The translations under genes were made by a program, and so were the position numbers. From Callorhinus ursinus (taxonomy: Eukaryota; Chordata; Mammalia; Carnivora; Otariidae): 64,000 nt of DNA. This document shows, one piece after another, positions 22,542 to 34,085 of the stretch. Each line of letters starts with the position of its first letter. Position 1 is the stretch's first letter. The notes beneath the pieces were generated by a model. It was not told the DNA's origin. It made no database searches and saw nothing but the letters and a program-made list of their open reading frames with translations. The stretch covers positions 20,914,864 to 20,978,863 of the forward strand of contig NW_020313005.1 of the NCBI RefSeq assembly GCF_003265705.1. The letters run 5' to 3'.

Positions 22542-22567
22542 CTTTGTGCAACAATACAAACTTTGTG
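22542..22567. promoter_or_regulatory. Cluster of four SOX-type cores
   Basis: CTTTGT (22542-22547), AACAAT (22550-22555), ACAAA (22556-22560) and CTTTGT (22561-22566) lie within 25 bases, the last two back to back and inverted. A YY1-like GCCGCCATC lies just to the left. SOX factors, notably the SOXF group, act in endothelium where FLI1 is expressed. Confidence 0.4.
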
Positions 22568-23628
22568 GCTGCTGAAAAATCCATTTTTTTCCCCCTTGAA
22601 AAGAGCTCCTGCGGCGAGCGGCTCCTTTGGCTGCCCGCGGCTCCTAGACTGCCGCCTCTCTCTCCCTGCTCCCCACTCCGGACCGCTCTGCTCTCCTGGG
22701 CCGGTTTGCTTTCTCTCTGACTCTCGGCCTGGGTCAGTCTCCTGGGCTCCCATTTGCCCCTCTGGGGTTCGTCATCCCGAGGTTTTGGGTCCGCGGGTGT
22801 GTGCAGACCAGGGTTGGGGGTGGGGGTGGGGAGGGTTGGGGGTGGGAGAGAGACTGCCGCTCCCCACCCCGGGGCCACTTGCAGCCTTTGGGGCAGAGCT
22901 GGAATGGAAGTGAGAGCTCCCTTAGCTCGGGGTACTGGGAGTGGCGGGGTGGGCGGGGTCACAGCCTGCCTAACCTCTCCGGACAAACGGACGCCGCGAA
23001 CCCCAGTGCGCTTTAGTCTCCCGGTGTACGCTCCGCCACTTCCTGGGAGCCTTCCGTCCAGCCATCTATTGATTGATTGTCGATACACTGATTCACTTAT
23101 TTTTCGTTGATTCATTACAGATTAAACATCTCTTACCCGCACCAAGGCTCCAGGACCTGGCCTCCCCAAAGTGACTATAAAACTCTTTTAGACCTCGGGA
23201 GGGGGTGGGGATGGGGGGGTTGCTACCCTGTCTCAACAAATTTCCCTTTAGAGAAATGGGACGAGGGCCGAACGCAAAAGTGGCGCTTCCTGAGAGTCGC
23301 ACCCCATCGCGGTGGCCACGTGCCGGCAGACGGTCCCACACTTCGGTGGCATTCGCGGACGCAGGAGGGAGCTCGGCGCGGGCACGCAGGTGGGGGTGGG
23401 GGGGGCTCCTCGGGGGCGGAGTTTCAGGGAGCAGGGGGCGGGGCCGGGACCTGACGGATGGGTTTGCAGAAGCGCGGTGGGCCCCTCCTCCTCGGAACTA
23501 GGGAAGGCTCCGACAGTCCCGGCTCCCGGCTGCTACCCGGAAGGAGGGAGGTCGCGCCGAGTCCCTACCCCGGGCACCCTCGGCCCCGCCCCGCCGGCGG
23601 ATTTTCATTTAAACGTGTAACCCAGATG

Positions 23629-23649
23629 TTCCGGCCTCGGTTTGTTTAC
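23629..23649. promoter_or_regulatory. ETS and forkhead sites close together
   Basis: TTCCGG (ETS core CCGGAA on minus, 23629-23634) is followed eight bases later by TGTTTAC (forkhead GTAAACA on minus, 23643-23649). Paired forkhead and ETS sites mark endothelial enhancers, though the spacing here is wider than in the classic composite. Confidence 0.35.
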
Positions 23650-24153
23650 ATTCTTGGGAACTGTTGTGAGTGGGAAAAAAAAAAAGTTCTATATGTTGTC
23701 AAATACAGCAATCTGCGCTTTGGAGGGGCGGGTGGGGCCGGGGAAGGTGGGCTTGAGGACCGACGGGGTGTCGAACCGGTGGGAGAAGTGCGTCGCATTC
23801 ACACACTCGCGCACACACGCCCACAGGCTCACATGCACACTCCCAAGTACACGCAGGCCCTTAACTTGAAACCTGCTGAGAGCCCGTGGCTCGAGCGCAA
23901 GACCCACTGGGATCGGACACTGGCTCTCGGTTCCCTGCCCAGCCTTCACCAGGCTCACCCACTTCCAGTCTTCCAAACAGTACCGGCCCGAGAGCGTGCC
24001 TCCTCAACCAAGGGTTCCCGAGGGTCTGTGCCACCCTCATCTGGTTGGGAGCTCCCCGGGCTCCAGATCCACCCGCTGACCCGGGAAAGGGGATGGAGGG
24101 ACCACAGGCCTGGGTGGCAGAGCGGCGGCGTGGGGTGGGGGTGGGGGGGCATT

Positions 24154-24183
24154 ACCTGTTTAAAGACGCTGTCATGTCTTACC
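24154..24183 (-). promoter_or_regulatory. FLI1: Two strong minus-strand splice donors: candidate upstream FLI1 first exon
   Basis: On minus, CAAG|GTAAGAC (exon end 24183) and ACAG|GTAATG (exon end 24156) lie 27 bases apart at the edge of a CpG-rich block, pointing toward FLI1. They would be alternative donors of one leader exon about 7.4 kb above the main one. The start of such an exon is not visible. Identification rests on donor strength, strand, CpG context and the known existence of upstream FLI1 starts. Confidence 0.45.
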
Positions 24184-24599
24184 TTGACGTAAGACGATGT
24201 GTCTGGGACTGTCTGAAACATCCTCGGTTGGCGAGGAAGGGTCGGGAAGGCCCAAGAACCAATCTGGGTGGGAGAAACCTCAGTCACCGACAGTACCACA
24301 CGGGTGAGACGGTGGGGGGGGGGAGTCGGGGTGGGGGTAGGTGATGAAGGAGGAACGCAAAGGGAGAGGACGCGAGAGTTGGGAGGCTCGAATCCACCTG
24401 GGCCAGCAAGGGAGGATCTGAAAGGTTGGGTACTGGGCATCTGCCCTGCGCCTCTGCCTCCAGACCTCGGGCTATGAGATGGTGAAGGGTGAGAGACAGC
24501 TGACGCCACTGGGTCCCTTTCCCACAGCCCCTTAACCCTCCCCTACCCACAATCGGAGACACCCATTTCCCCCGGGCCTGGGTGGCTTCACACCTGCCG

Positions 24600-27500
24600 A
24601 CACCCGGGCCGGGGCCGTCGGAGCCAGAAGAGAGAACGCTGCCGGGGATAGAGGTAGGTCTCCCCACGGATGCAGCCCAAGACCCCAAGGAACAGATATT
24701 TACGGAGCTGCCAAGCTCCATCCCTCAGGGCACAGATTTTCTGCCTGGTTCCCCTAGGATCCTACGGCTCCTCCAGTGTCCAGCTGCCCCCCTCTTCCCT
24801 GTTACTGGCTTGGGGAGGAAGACTTGGGCAGAAGCTTCTGGAGGGTTAGGGAGGCCCTTTCCCTGAGCCCCTGCTTCTTAAAGAAAACAGTTTTACGGCA
24901 GAGACAATGAATGACGCAGCCTTATTTCTAGTGGCAGAGGAGATGGTGTCTGAGTCTGAAAATTTGGACTGGCGGGTGCAAAAACCACCCTAGGATGCCA
25001 GGTGCCTCTGCGTGAGTCTCTCCCTGCCTTGCCAAGTCTAGCGGCTGTCTCTCCCCTCTCCCCTTCCTTCTCTTAAGCCATCTTTAACGTGGCAATGTGC
25101 AGCTTCTCCGGCAGCCAATGTGTTTCTGATAAAGCACTTTTTCTCTCCACTAACAAATTCCAGCTTTTTGGCTCCTGAAGCCACAACACACATACACGAG
25201 TTCAGGGACCAGGTATGTTCCTTTGGGCTCCTAGATTCCCATTCCCTGCCTCTTTCCCGGGGTCCTTGCTGAGAGTGTCCCCCATTTTCTTTGAAAGTTG
25301 GAGTGAATTTTGCAAGGGAAGTGAGAGGGGAGGGGGGTAAAGAGGAGAGAAAAGAAAGCTCCCCGGATAGAATGAGAGAAAGAAAAAGTCCTAGAAAGCC
25401 TCCCATTTCTCAGCTGCAACTGGAGCACACAGCTGTGGGCGAGAGAGGCACCACTCCCCGCCCCCTGCATTCCCTCAGGGATCCCGCACAGGCGAACACT
25501 CACCTTAGACACGCTTTCCTGTTCAGCCAGCAGGAGCGGAACTCCAGCAACTCCAGGATGTTCGAGGTCCGAGTGCCAGTTCTCTGCGCCAAGAGTCCCC
25601 CGATCCTCGGTGCCCAATTAAACCTGCTGGCTGCCGGGGATCAAAATGTGCCTTTCTCTGCAGCGTATCCACCCAGCCAGCCTCAGTCCCTGCTTGAGCT
25701 GGGGGGTGGGGGGGTATAGAAAGGACTCCTTGGTCTGTGTGCCCTGCAGCCCTGCAGCTTTCCTCCCTGTCGCCTCTCTTCGTCCCACTCCCTCTTCCTC
25801 TCTCTTTTCCCGTCTTTTAATTTGATTTCCGTTTTCTTATCAATATTTCAGCTGCTGTCTGATGAATTGTTCTAATAGACAGCCACCCATCTGACCCTCG
25901 CTGCTTTTCCAGAAACCTCACGGTGGTGCTAGGAAATGTCAAGGAACACTGGGAACCACATACATATCACAAATGTAAAGCCAAGAGGAGACATTGAGAC
26001 CCAGACCTGCTTTTATGTGATTAGTTTTAAATGGTTGCTGTGCAAATAATTATTTCTCGGACTTAATATGATGGAAGTCCTCTAGGCTCTTTCAAGCCCT
26101 TAAGTTCGGCTTACTTACAGGTGACTCTTCCCTTTATTTGGACCTCTCCTAGAATACGTCCTTTTCTGACCCACGTTTTCCAGGCATCATCTATAAGAGC
26201 TAGGAGATTTGCAAATGTCAGAAGCAACCCTATTATGGAGTTCCAATTTTAAAACATTTAACAAGACCCTCACTCAGGAGTCGTTTCTGGGTGCTCCAGT
26301 TTGTGTTTTTTTTAATAAAATTTTGGAATCTGACTCATTTCTTCACTCAGATTTCTGAGTCCCTGTCCACATTCACTGTTTTAGTTGCCCAATCCAGGGC
26401 CATTCTCCACAAAACAGCTGGGCCTTGCAATGCTGATGAGTTGCCTCTGTGCTCCCTCCTGGGCGGGTGGTTTCCACACCCTTCCATGGCTTTGCTTCTC
26501 CTGAGTATCCAGTAACCAGGAGCTGTGCACCAGGCTTCTGCCCAGAACACTTGGCAAGGACCAGAGTAGCTGAAGTTGGGTGTGTGTGTTGGGGGGGGGT
26601 GCAAAGTACGGGGAAGCAGGGGGTGACAGGTAAGGGTAGAGAGTGTGTCAGTTTGTGAGAACAAAGCCATAGCTTTGTTACCTCTGAGAATTAACCTCAG
26701 TTTCTCAAGCTTTCCCCTGTCTGTTCTTTCTTGGGTACCCAGACCCCTGACTGCTTTGGTTCTGGATATTGAGAAAATTAACTTGGTACCTGCTCCCTCT
26801 TCTCCGCCTCCCCACTCCCCACCCCTCAACTGGCTCTGGAAATTTCTGACCAAAAGCATTTGCTAGGATTCCATTTCTGGAGAAAGCACACTTATCACCC
26901 AGATCTCCCCACGTGGGGGGTATGAAGACTGGCGGCAGGGTTATTCATTATTTCCTTCTCAACAATATCCTGATTTTTCTCTCTGTCCCTCCCCCAAAGC
27001 TCAACATATTGAAACATTTTGCTGCTTAATAAGAGCAGCCGGGAGAGCTCTGGGGTGAAAGGCCAGCCTGGGACCGTGACTGGGGCTGCCTGGGCTCAGG
27101 GCTGAGGGCCAGGCTGCCCCCCGCCCAGCACATTCCTGACCATTGCTTAGGAAAACAAGACAGGCTTGGGGAGGGGTGGGGACTGAAGTACATGAGCGAG
27201 GTTCCCCCAATATTTTTATTCCTGGGATACGGTGGAAGGGTCCTCTTCCTTCCCAAAGGGAATGAACGCTATTCCGAACAACCACAAATAAAACAGAAGG
27301 TGTTCCTCTGTCGGACAATACATCCTACACCGGTGTCATGCTCTTTAAAGAGAGGTTCTTTTCAGGACAGCTGGTGATTTGAAATTGTTTTCTTTTCACA
27401 CCGTTCCCCCGCCCCCTGCCGCCCCTTCTCCTTTCTTTTCTTGAAAGGGACTTCTAGGAGACCACTTGAGTACCTGCTTTGGATTTTAAACTCTCATCCT

Positions 27501-28860
27501 TATCTGTAGACCTAACTATCTAAGACTGGCCTCCCTTCCTTAGATTGTCAGCTCCCTGAAGGCAGGTGTTGAGTTTGTTTCTTTCGCTGCAGGAATCCCC
27601 AAGTCCACACTGAAATTGACAGGCAGAGAAGGGGGACAATTACTTAACTCTGTCTCTTCTTTCTGAACAATAAGAAGGGAATATGAAACAAACAAAACAA
27701 AACCATCACATTGTTATTAAGGGAAAACGGACAGGCCCATTTCACCTGAGTGTCCTTAATTCATTTTCTGCTTTGCAGGGTTGGAGGAAGTCAGTGCTCA
27801 CGTGTGGACTTCCTTTTTACATAAATGGTTTAACCAGGGATCAAGAAATCCTCCCTCTCCCCAGGCACCATGGGTGTGGTCCGCTGATGGAGTGTCCTCT
27901 TCTAGTTCTGTACCAAAGTCTTCAGCGTTTTGTGTGTGTGTGTGTGTGTGTGTGCACGCGCACGTGTTTGTACACATGCATGCATGGATGCCTCCTATTT
28001 CCTTCTCTTCCTGTAATTTTAAGAGCCAGAATGGATAGTTGCGCCGAGGATCATGCAAATAATAAAATCTTGGTGGTCCTGGAAAAACAGATGAGCTGAG
28101 AATGAAGTGAGGACTGATCTGGACTCCCTTTCAGCTAGGGGTCTGAGCTGGACCTGCTTGCACACATGAGAGGGTAGGGAGGCTTGTGGATGCCCACCCG
28201 GGAGTGCCGGCAGCCCTAATCACCCTGTCTGGGAGCAGGGGTGGGGTGGATTAGGACCCAGGCTATCTCATCCTCCAGGAGGATACAGCCAACTCCCTTT
28301 GTCACCTGGAGCCTTCAATTTGCCAGAAGAAAATTGCTGAAATTGGTAACAGCTGCCATAAGGAGGAGCCTAAGAAAGGAGAGAATGAAGGGAAAGGGGC
28401 AGGAAGACTCATTAAAGCCAGCTTATTCCTCTAACTGCTTCCAAAGGGAAAGGGGTGGGGGCTTTCTTGCTCCATGGTTATTGCTCCCTCACCAGCCCGT
28501 ACCAGGCTCCTTCCTTGGGCCATCAATTTGCAATCCAGAGCCTGGTCATTAGCAAGTGACTCTGGTGTTGAGTTTAGGAGTTTGGGAGATTGGAATCCAA
28601 GAAACACCCCCAGTAGGGGAGAGGGGTTAGTTGGGGGGGGTGGTGCCACCTTGGGTTCTATGATTCTCAGCAAGACCATGAGGACTCAGCTCCCTTATTT
28701 GGCTAATGAGAGAGCTACAACTAGATCACCATGAGATGCCTTCCAATTAGCGTAAACTACCATTCTGTGAGATTATTTAACCTGGGAAAAGATGTGAATC
28801 AAGGGCAAATTAATGTTCTAGGGTTAGAAACTTTGGGTTCCAGTTTTAGTTCTGCTTCTA
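24600..28860. other. Upstream single-copy DNA, nearly free of repeats
   Basis: No gene recognised. A plus-strand donor-like CCAG|GTATGT lies at 25213. A stretch with TTATCAATATTTCAGCTG near 25840-25860 and an octamer-like TGCAAATAATTA near 26040 look like possible regulatory pieces. A weak L2-like sequence lies near 27520-27610. Confidence 0.4.
27931..27965. repeat. (GT)n with GCACGCGCACGTG extension
   Basis: About twelve GT units running into alternating purine-pyrimidine sequence. Confidence 0.9.
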
Positions 28861-28868
28861 ATGAACAG

Positions 28869-29253
28869 TGTTATGAACTGAATTGTGTCCCTCTGAAATT
28901 CATATATTAAAGCCCTCAACACCAGTAATTCAGAATGTGAATGCATTTAGAGACAGGGCCTGTAAAGATGTAAATAAGGTAAAATGGGTGGGCCCTAATC
29001 CCATAGGACTGGTGTCCTTATAAGAACAGGAGATTAGTACACAGAAATGTGGGAGCAGAGAAGGAAGACCATGTATACGCACAATGGGAAGGCCACCCAA
29101 TGCAAGCCAAGGTGAGAGGCCTCAGGAGAGGGCAAACCTGCTGGGACCTTGACTTTGGATTTCTAATCTCTACAACAGTGAGAAAACAAATTTCTGTTGT
29201 TTAAGCCACTAATACTTTGGTATATATTATGGCAGCCCTAGCAAACTAATACA
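28869..29253 (+). mobile_element. Solo LTR of the MLT1/MaLR (ERVL-like) class
   Basis: It begins TGTTATGAACTGAATTGTG and ends CAAACTAATACA, with the internal landmarks gggtgggccctaatcc, ggtgtccttataagaa, ctgttgtttaagccac in the order of an MLT1 LTR. A five-base near-duplicate flanks it (AACAG 28864-28868, ACCAG 29254-29258). No internal retroviral genes are present. Confidence 0.85.
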
Positions 29254-29259
29254 ACCAGG

Positions 29260-30075
29260 GAATAGTATTTTGCCATGATTTGGTTTCTGCAAGCAAGTAA
29301 AAGAATTGACAATGTTGACAAACTTTACTCAACTTTTCTGGAACCCGCTGTGATGATCAATATCTATTTATTGCACATCCACCATGTTTTTGGCCCTGTG
29401 TAGCCTAGTGTATAAAGCAGTGTTCTGGTCTTTGTGGTTCTTTCCACCGCAAATAAAGACTTAAACCACACTGAGTTTCAATGTCCTCTACATTTTCTAT
29501 TCCCTTTGCTTTTAATGATGGGAAGGAAGGAAGTTGCTTCCTGCTCTTCTAACAAGCAATTTCAGATTTTAAAGGGTAGCCAACAAGATGTCATTCTCCT
29601 TATCTCTCATTATTTGTGTTCTCTTGTAGTCCTTGAAGGCTGCAAACCTAGACTGAGCTCCTGGAAATTACAAGGAGAGAGAAGAAGTGGGAAATCTGCT
29701 CAGGGAGATAAGTCCAGGAAATGGAGGCAGTGAGTAGAGCAGCGTCCATGAGAAGAGCTGTTGGACTGCGGCACTTTGGATTCTGACGTGTGTGAGTGAG
29801 TCGGTCCTTTGATTTCCATCACATACCCCCGCCCCCCCCCCCCACACACATACACACACACACACCCATTCATGCGTATTCTCAGTGTAACAAAGGATCT
29901 TAGGATGGGGTAGCATGGGGTGCAAAATAAGGAGCATTCAGAGCAAGGATGGAGAATGGCTGGACCAAGAGATCTGTGATCTGAACAGGAGCAAAAGAAA
30001 GGGCCTCTCCTAAGCTGACAGATTCATCCCTCACTCCTGCCTACAGATCAAACATATATAAAATTTCCAAGGATG
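29260..30075. other. Intergenic single-copy DNA
   Basis: No gene. Contains a triple GGAA run at 29521-29532 and a C-run plus CA-run at 29828-29866. Confidence 0.4.
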
Positions 30076-30283
30076 GGGGTGCCTGGGTGGCTCAGCTGGT
30101 GATGTGTCCCACTCTCAATTTCAGCTCAGGCCATGATCTCAGGGTCCTGGGATCAAGCCCTGCACTTAGTGTGGAGTCTGTTTGGGATTCTCTCTCTCCC
30201 TCTGCCCCTACCCCCTACCTCCACCTCACCCCCCACCCACTCAAATGCTCTCATGCGCGCTCCTTCTCTAAGAAAAAAAAAGA
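30076..30283 (+). mobile_element. SINEC carnivore SINE
   Basis: Sense copy beginning GGGGGTGCCTGGGTGGCTCAG and ending in an A-rich tail. More diverged than several others. Confidence 0.9.
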
Positions 30284-30289
30284 AGTTCC

Positions 30290-33200
30290 CAGGGCTGTGG
30301 ATGAAGAGGTGAGGTTACTGGAGAGTGAATAAGACCAAGCATTAAGGCAAAGAGGAGCTCTTAAGACTAAAGATTTTTATATACATTGTATTCTTTCCTT
30401 CAACCCCCTTAGCAAGTTTTTCTCTCCTTATCTCTTCATGAATATCAATTGATTAATTTTATTAGATAATCCCTGAACATTGTTCTATCTTAAATTTTTA
30501 TAATTCTAAAGAGCATATTACTAGTCTCATCTATGATTATATTTTTTTAGGTTATTGGGAGACATTGTTCATCCTTGCTCCTGTCTAGAAGGGAAAAGAA
30601 AAAAACCAAGACAAGAATTAGCTGGGCCAATGCCAATCCTTCATAACAATTACGGTATGGTTCCAGGTCGGGTGATGCTTTTTCTGATTGAATGGAATAA
30701 TTCATTCATGTATCCACTCATTCGTTTGCTGGGGGCGGGAGGATGGGTCTTGGGAAGGACCTGAGTTATATCACTTTGCTATCTCTGAGAAGGCAAAGGT
30801 TTGTAAAGACTAGATAGTCTAGATGGTCTAAGACTAGATGGTCTTTGCAAAGACCATCTTTGCTCTATCAACCTGGACTGACTCAACTCTCAAGAAGAGG
30901 GAAGAGGACAGAATTAATGAAAAGCATCAAATTCAGAACCGCTTGTAGAGGGAGTCGCCATCACAGTGTCAGGGAGAATGAATCAGGGATTTTAAAGGAT
31001 TCAAAACATAACTGCGTAGAGTGGGACAAATGGTGCGTCCACTGCAACTTTGAGGTGGAGGATGACTGTATTAGTTGAAAACAAAACAACCCTTTGGGAT
31101 GCTGTTGAGAAAAATGCCACAGAAGTAGAAGTCTGCTTACTCTGGCTACCAAGGACACCAGAGCAGCATTGTCTGAAATATCGATGCTATATTCGTTGTT
31201 CCCCGCCTGCCGTCATGACCCCAATTTGAAAAAGAAAAAAGAAAAGAGAAAAAAACCTAGGCAAACGTCGAGCTGGGCCCATGCCAATTATATCTGACAC
31301 AAAGGTCTTTGGGGTATATATTTTTTTAAAGGACGTGGTAGGAGTGGGGTGAGGTGTGGGAGATATTTGAATGGGGACAGATAACCAGTAATATCCCTAT
31401 TACTAATACCTAAGGATAGTCTTTTGAGAATCGAGATGCTTTCGACCAAGCGCCTCCAACTTCTAGATGGAAAAGACGCTGTGTATATCCTTGTCTGATC
31501 AAATACTGGTCTGATGTGTCATTATTATTATTTTGGTAACCCTCAACTTTGATAGATGGGGACAGTAGGGTCCTGGAGAGAGCACGATGGCTCGCTATTA
31601 CTTCAATGCACGTCATAGCTGAACACAAAACAATGTCCCCGACTTAACACAATAAACACTGCGGACTGACTGCCTTGTGAGTTCCTCTCAAAGAACCTGC
31701 TTTCCCTAGATAAGAGATCAAAAGTTGAGGGTGTGTTTTCATTTTCTTGGTGTATGTTTTTAAATCAGACTTTGTGAAGTAAGGTGTCTCCTAGAGTTTT
31801 GGCTGAGTTCAAGGGGAACATAGGTTTATTCCGAATCTTCGTTTCTCTTTTTAAAAGGTCAGATTTGTGAGGGATGCACGGATGAACTGAGTCTATGACT
31901 GTGAAATTCTCATTGCTTCAGAGTGATTGGTAATGTGGAGATGGGCAGAATAGGAATTGTGTTGCACACCCTGTGAAGCCTGCTCGCTGCTTCTGCGGGT
32001 GATGATTTTGGTTCTATTTCATAAGAATTGACAAGAAGGGGAGGGGTGGAATGAAGTGGATCTTGAAGAAATAGGTCAGTGTGTAATGCCCCCTCCAATC
32101 CTTACCACTCCCTTCTCCAAGTTCTGACCCAAGGGTGGGTCAGCCTGTGAGGTTCCCGGAGTGTGCTTGACTTCCGATGGAGCTAGTTCCGTGTGTCCTT
32201 TTTGATTCAGCTAACCGCTTCACGAGCTAGCTGTCTTATGCTTTTGAAATCCCTATCCTTTGCATTCTGCTAAACCATTTATAGAAGCAGCATCAGCAGT
32301 GAAAAAGCAAAGCCAGGGAGGAGGATTCCTGCTGAACATTTCATGGGTCAGTTGAGACAAGAGGCAAATGGGTACCATGACTTCGGCTACGAGCTTGGGG
32401 AGCCAGCTACCCCAAGCTTTTTTTTACTGCACCCCTAGATGATTCTAGATTAATCCCTAGATTAATTTGCCTAGGGATTCCTGGGGTGAGAATATCACTC
32501 ATGGTCAGACTTCAGCAAGCTGTCTGCAATGGTTTTCTCTAAGGGCTGACAAGGGTGGATTGGTCAAATTTTTCAGTTGGGGAGGCTTTTCAAGTTGCAA
32601 CCAAACTGAATTTTGGCTTGCATCTCTAGAAAAGAAACTGGTCATGGCTGTGGGGCCCAGAATCCTGAGAGATGATAAGCATTTGCAATCTTGAGTGCTT
32701 ATCTCCTGCTGTATCTGGCCTTCTTGCCTTTATAAAGTAAATCGGGAAATCTTACCACAACAGGCTTTCCTGTGAGGAGGCTGGCATTTCCTGTCTGCCC
32801 CACTGGGGACAGGAATGGAGGGAACACGCTGCTGATGTCAGGTTTCCTCATTTCAGCCCCACAGCTGCTGCTGTGGAGAGTGGGGGGCAGGGGAGGAAGA
32901 AGGCACCCACCGAGATCAGCCAAGGTGTGAATTAGAGAGAAGGAGGTCATTGTTTTCCTGATACACTTTTCATACAGCTTTCTGACACATAAAATAAGAA
33001 AAGAACCCACCCATCATTATGTGTTTGAATACACGTACACATACACACATACACACATACACATTGTGCATATGTGTGTTGCATGGATACTAGGCTGACA
33101 TGCTTTGATGAAAGCGATATGCTTCTGACAATCTACCATTAAATTGGCTATATTAAAATTAGGTTGCATTTTGATGCACCAGGGAAACGTTCCTAAGTAT

Positions 33201-34085
33201 TTCATAATTTTACCTTTTAAAGATTTCGTAAACAAATAAAGCTTTTATAAAGAGAAGTGCCTCTCCCTACTTCTTACATCTATCTTTAGGGTAAATTTTA
33301 TTCTAGTTTTCATATATGTGCTATTGAAAAGATCACTTGTGTTAATAAAAAGTCCCACATATTGCTGCTGTCAAAGAAAGAGATGAATGTATGTAGAAAA
33401 CCTGATCTTGTTCTACTATTATAACGTCTATATAATATATTTTATGTAGCACTTACAGTCCTATGTGATTGGACAGACCCTAGAGAAATTCATCCTCAAT
33501 TTCCAGATGAAGAAACAGAATCTGAAACAGAAATTACTTCTTTTTTCATGGCAACATTTAAATATGCTATTTCATTAAGCAACATGATTATTGTTATCAC
33601 CACCTTTTTCATGGTGAAACTGAATCATATGTGAGAAACCTGAATCTCTTAGAATCATCTCTTAATGTATTATCTAAGTAAAGTGTTATAGATATAATCT
33701 ATAATTATGTAAGTATTTTGCCATACTTTGCAGGGTGAACCACAGGGCCTGACTAGAACTTAGGTCTTTTGCCTTCTAATCTTCTATTTCTTTGTTGAGT
33801 TTCCATCAACATGACTCATGAACATTCCATCTCCTTTAAGGGCTTAACATGAATGCAAATCCACTGATTTCATAACTCCCTTCTCTCTTCTTCCATGTTT
33901 AAAACACCTAGTGTTGCTTTCTCTTTCCCTTCTTTTCATCCCAGGATTAAGGGTTGCAAAGATAGGAGAGAGAGAGAGTTTGTGCATACTCACCCAACTT
34001 TTCTTAATGTTACCATAGTACACAACCATGGTACAATTGCCAAAACCTAGCATTAATGCAATACTATTAACTAAACTTCAGACTA
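30290..34085. other. Intergenic single-copy DNA with palindrome and NFI-like modules
   Basis: No gene recognised. Holds the perfect palindrome at 30836-30859 and a duplicated NFI-like module (30590-30640 and 31231-31290). Mouse Fli1 is known to have an enhancer about 15 kb upstream, which would fall near 31.7 kb if distances were kept. A TACACA-type simple tract lies at 33032-33065. Confidence 0.4.
30836..30859. repeat. Perfect 24-bp palindrome
   Basis: Arm AGATGGTCTTTG is followed at once by its exact reverse complement, with no spacer. The preceding 40 bases contain repeated GACTAGAT and TAGTC words, so the area is locally duplicated. Confidence 0.9.

Larger units (their letters stand above)
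22230..24160. other. Far-upstream CpG-rich block (about -5.5 to -7.4 kb)
   Basis: CG-rich DNA with several long chance frames and multiple plus-strand G-run clusters. It contains SOX-, FOX- and ETS-type motif groups. At its right edge are two strong minus-strand splice donors. Human FLI1 gene models, as I recall them, include transcripts that start several kilobases above the main exon 1, so this block is the natural place for that promoter. Confidence 0.55.

Noticed and set aside
28869..29253. Possible endogenous retrovirus with genes
   Set aside because: Only a solo LTR of the MaLR class is present. No gag, pol or env sequence flanks it.
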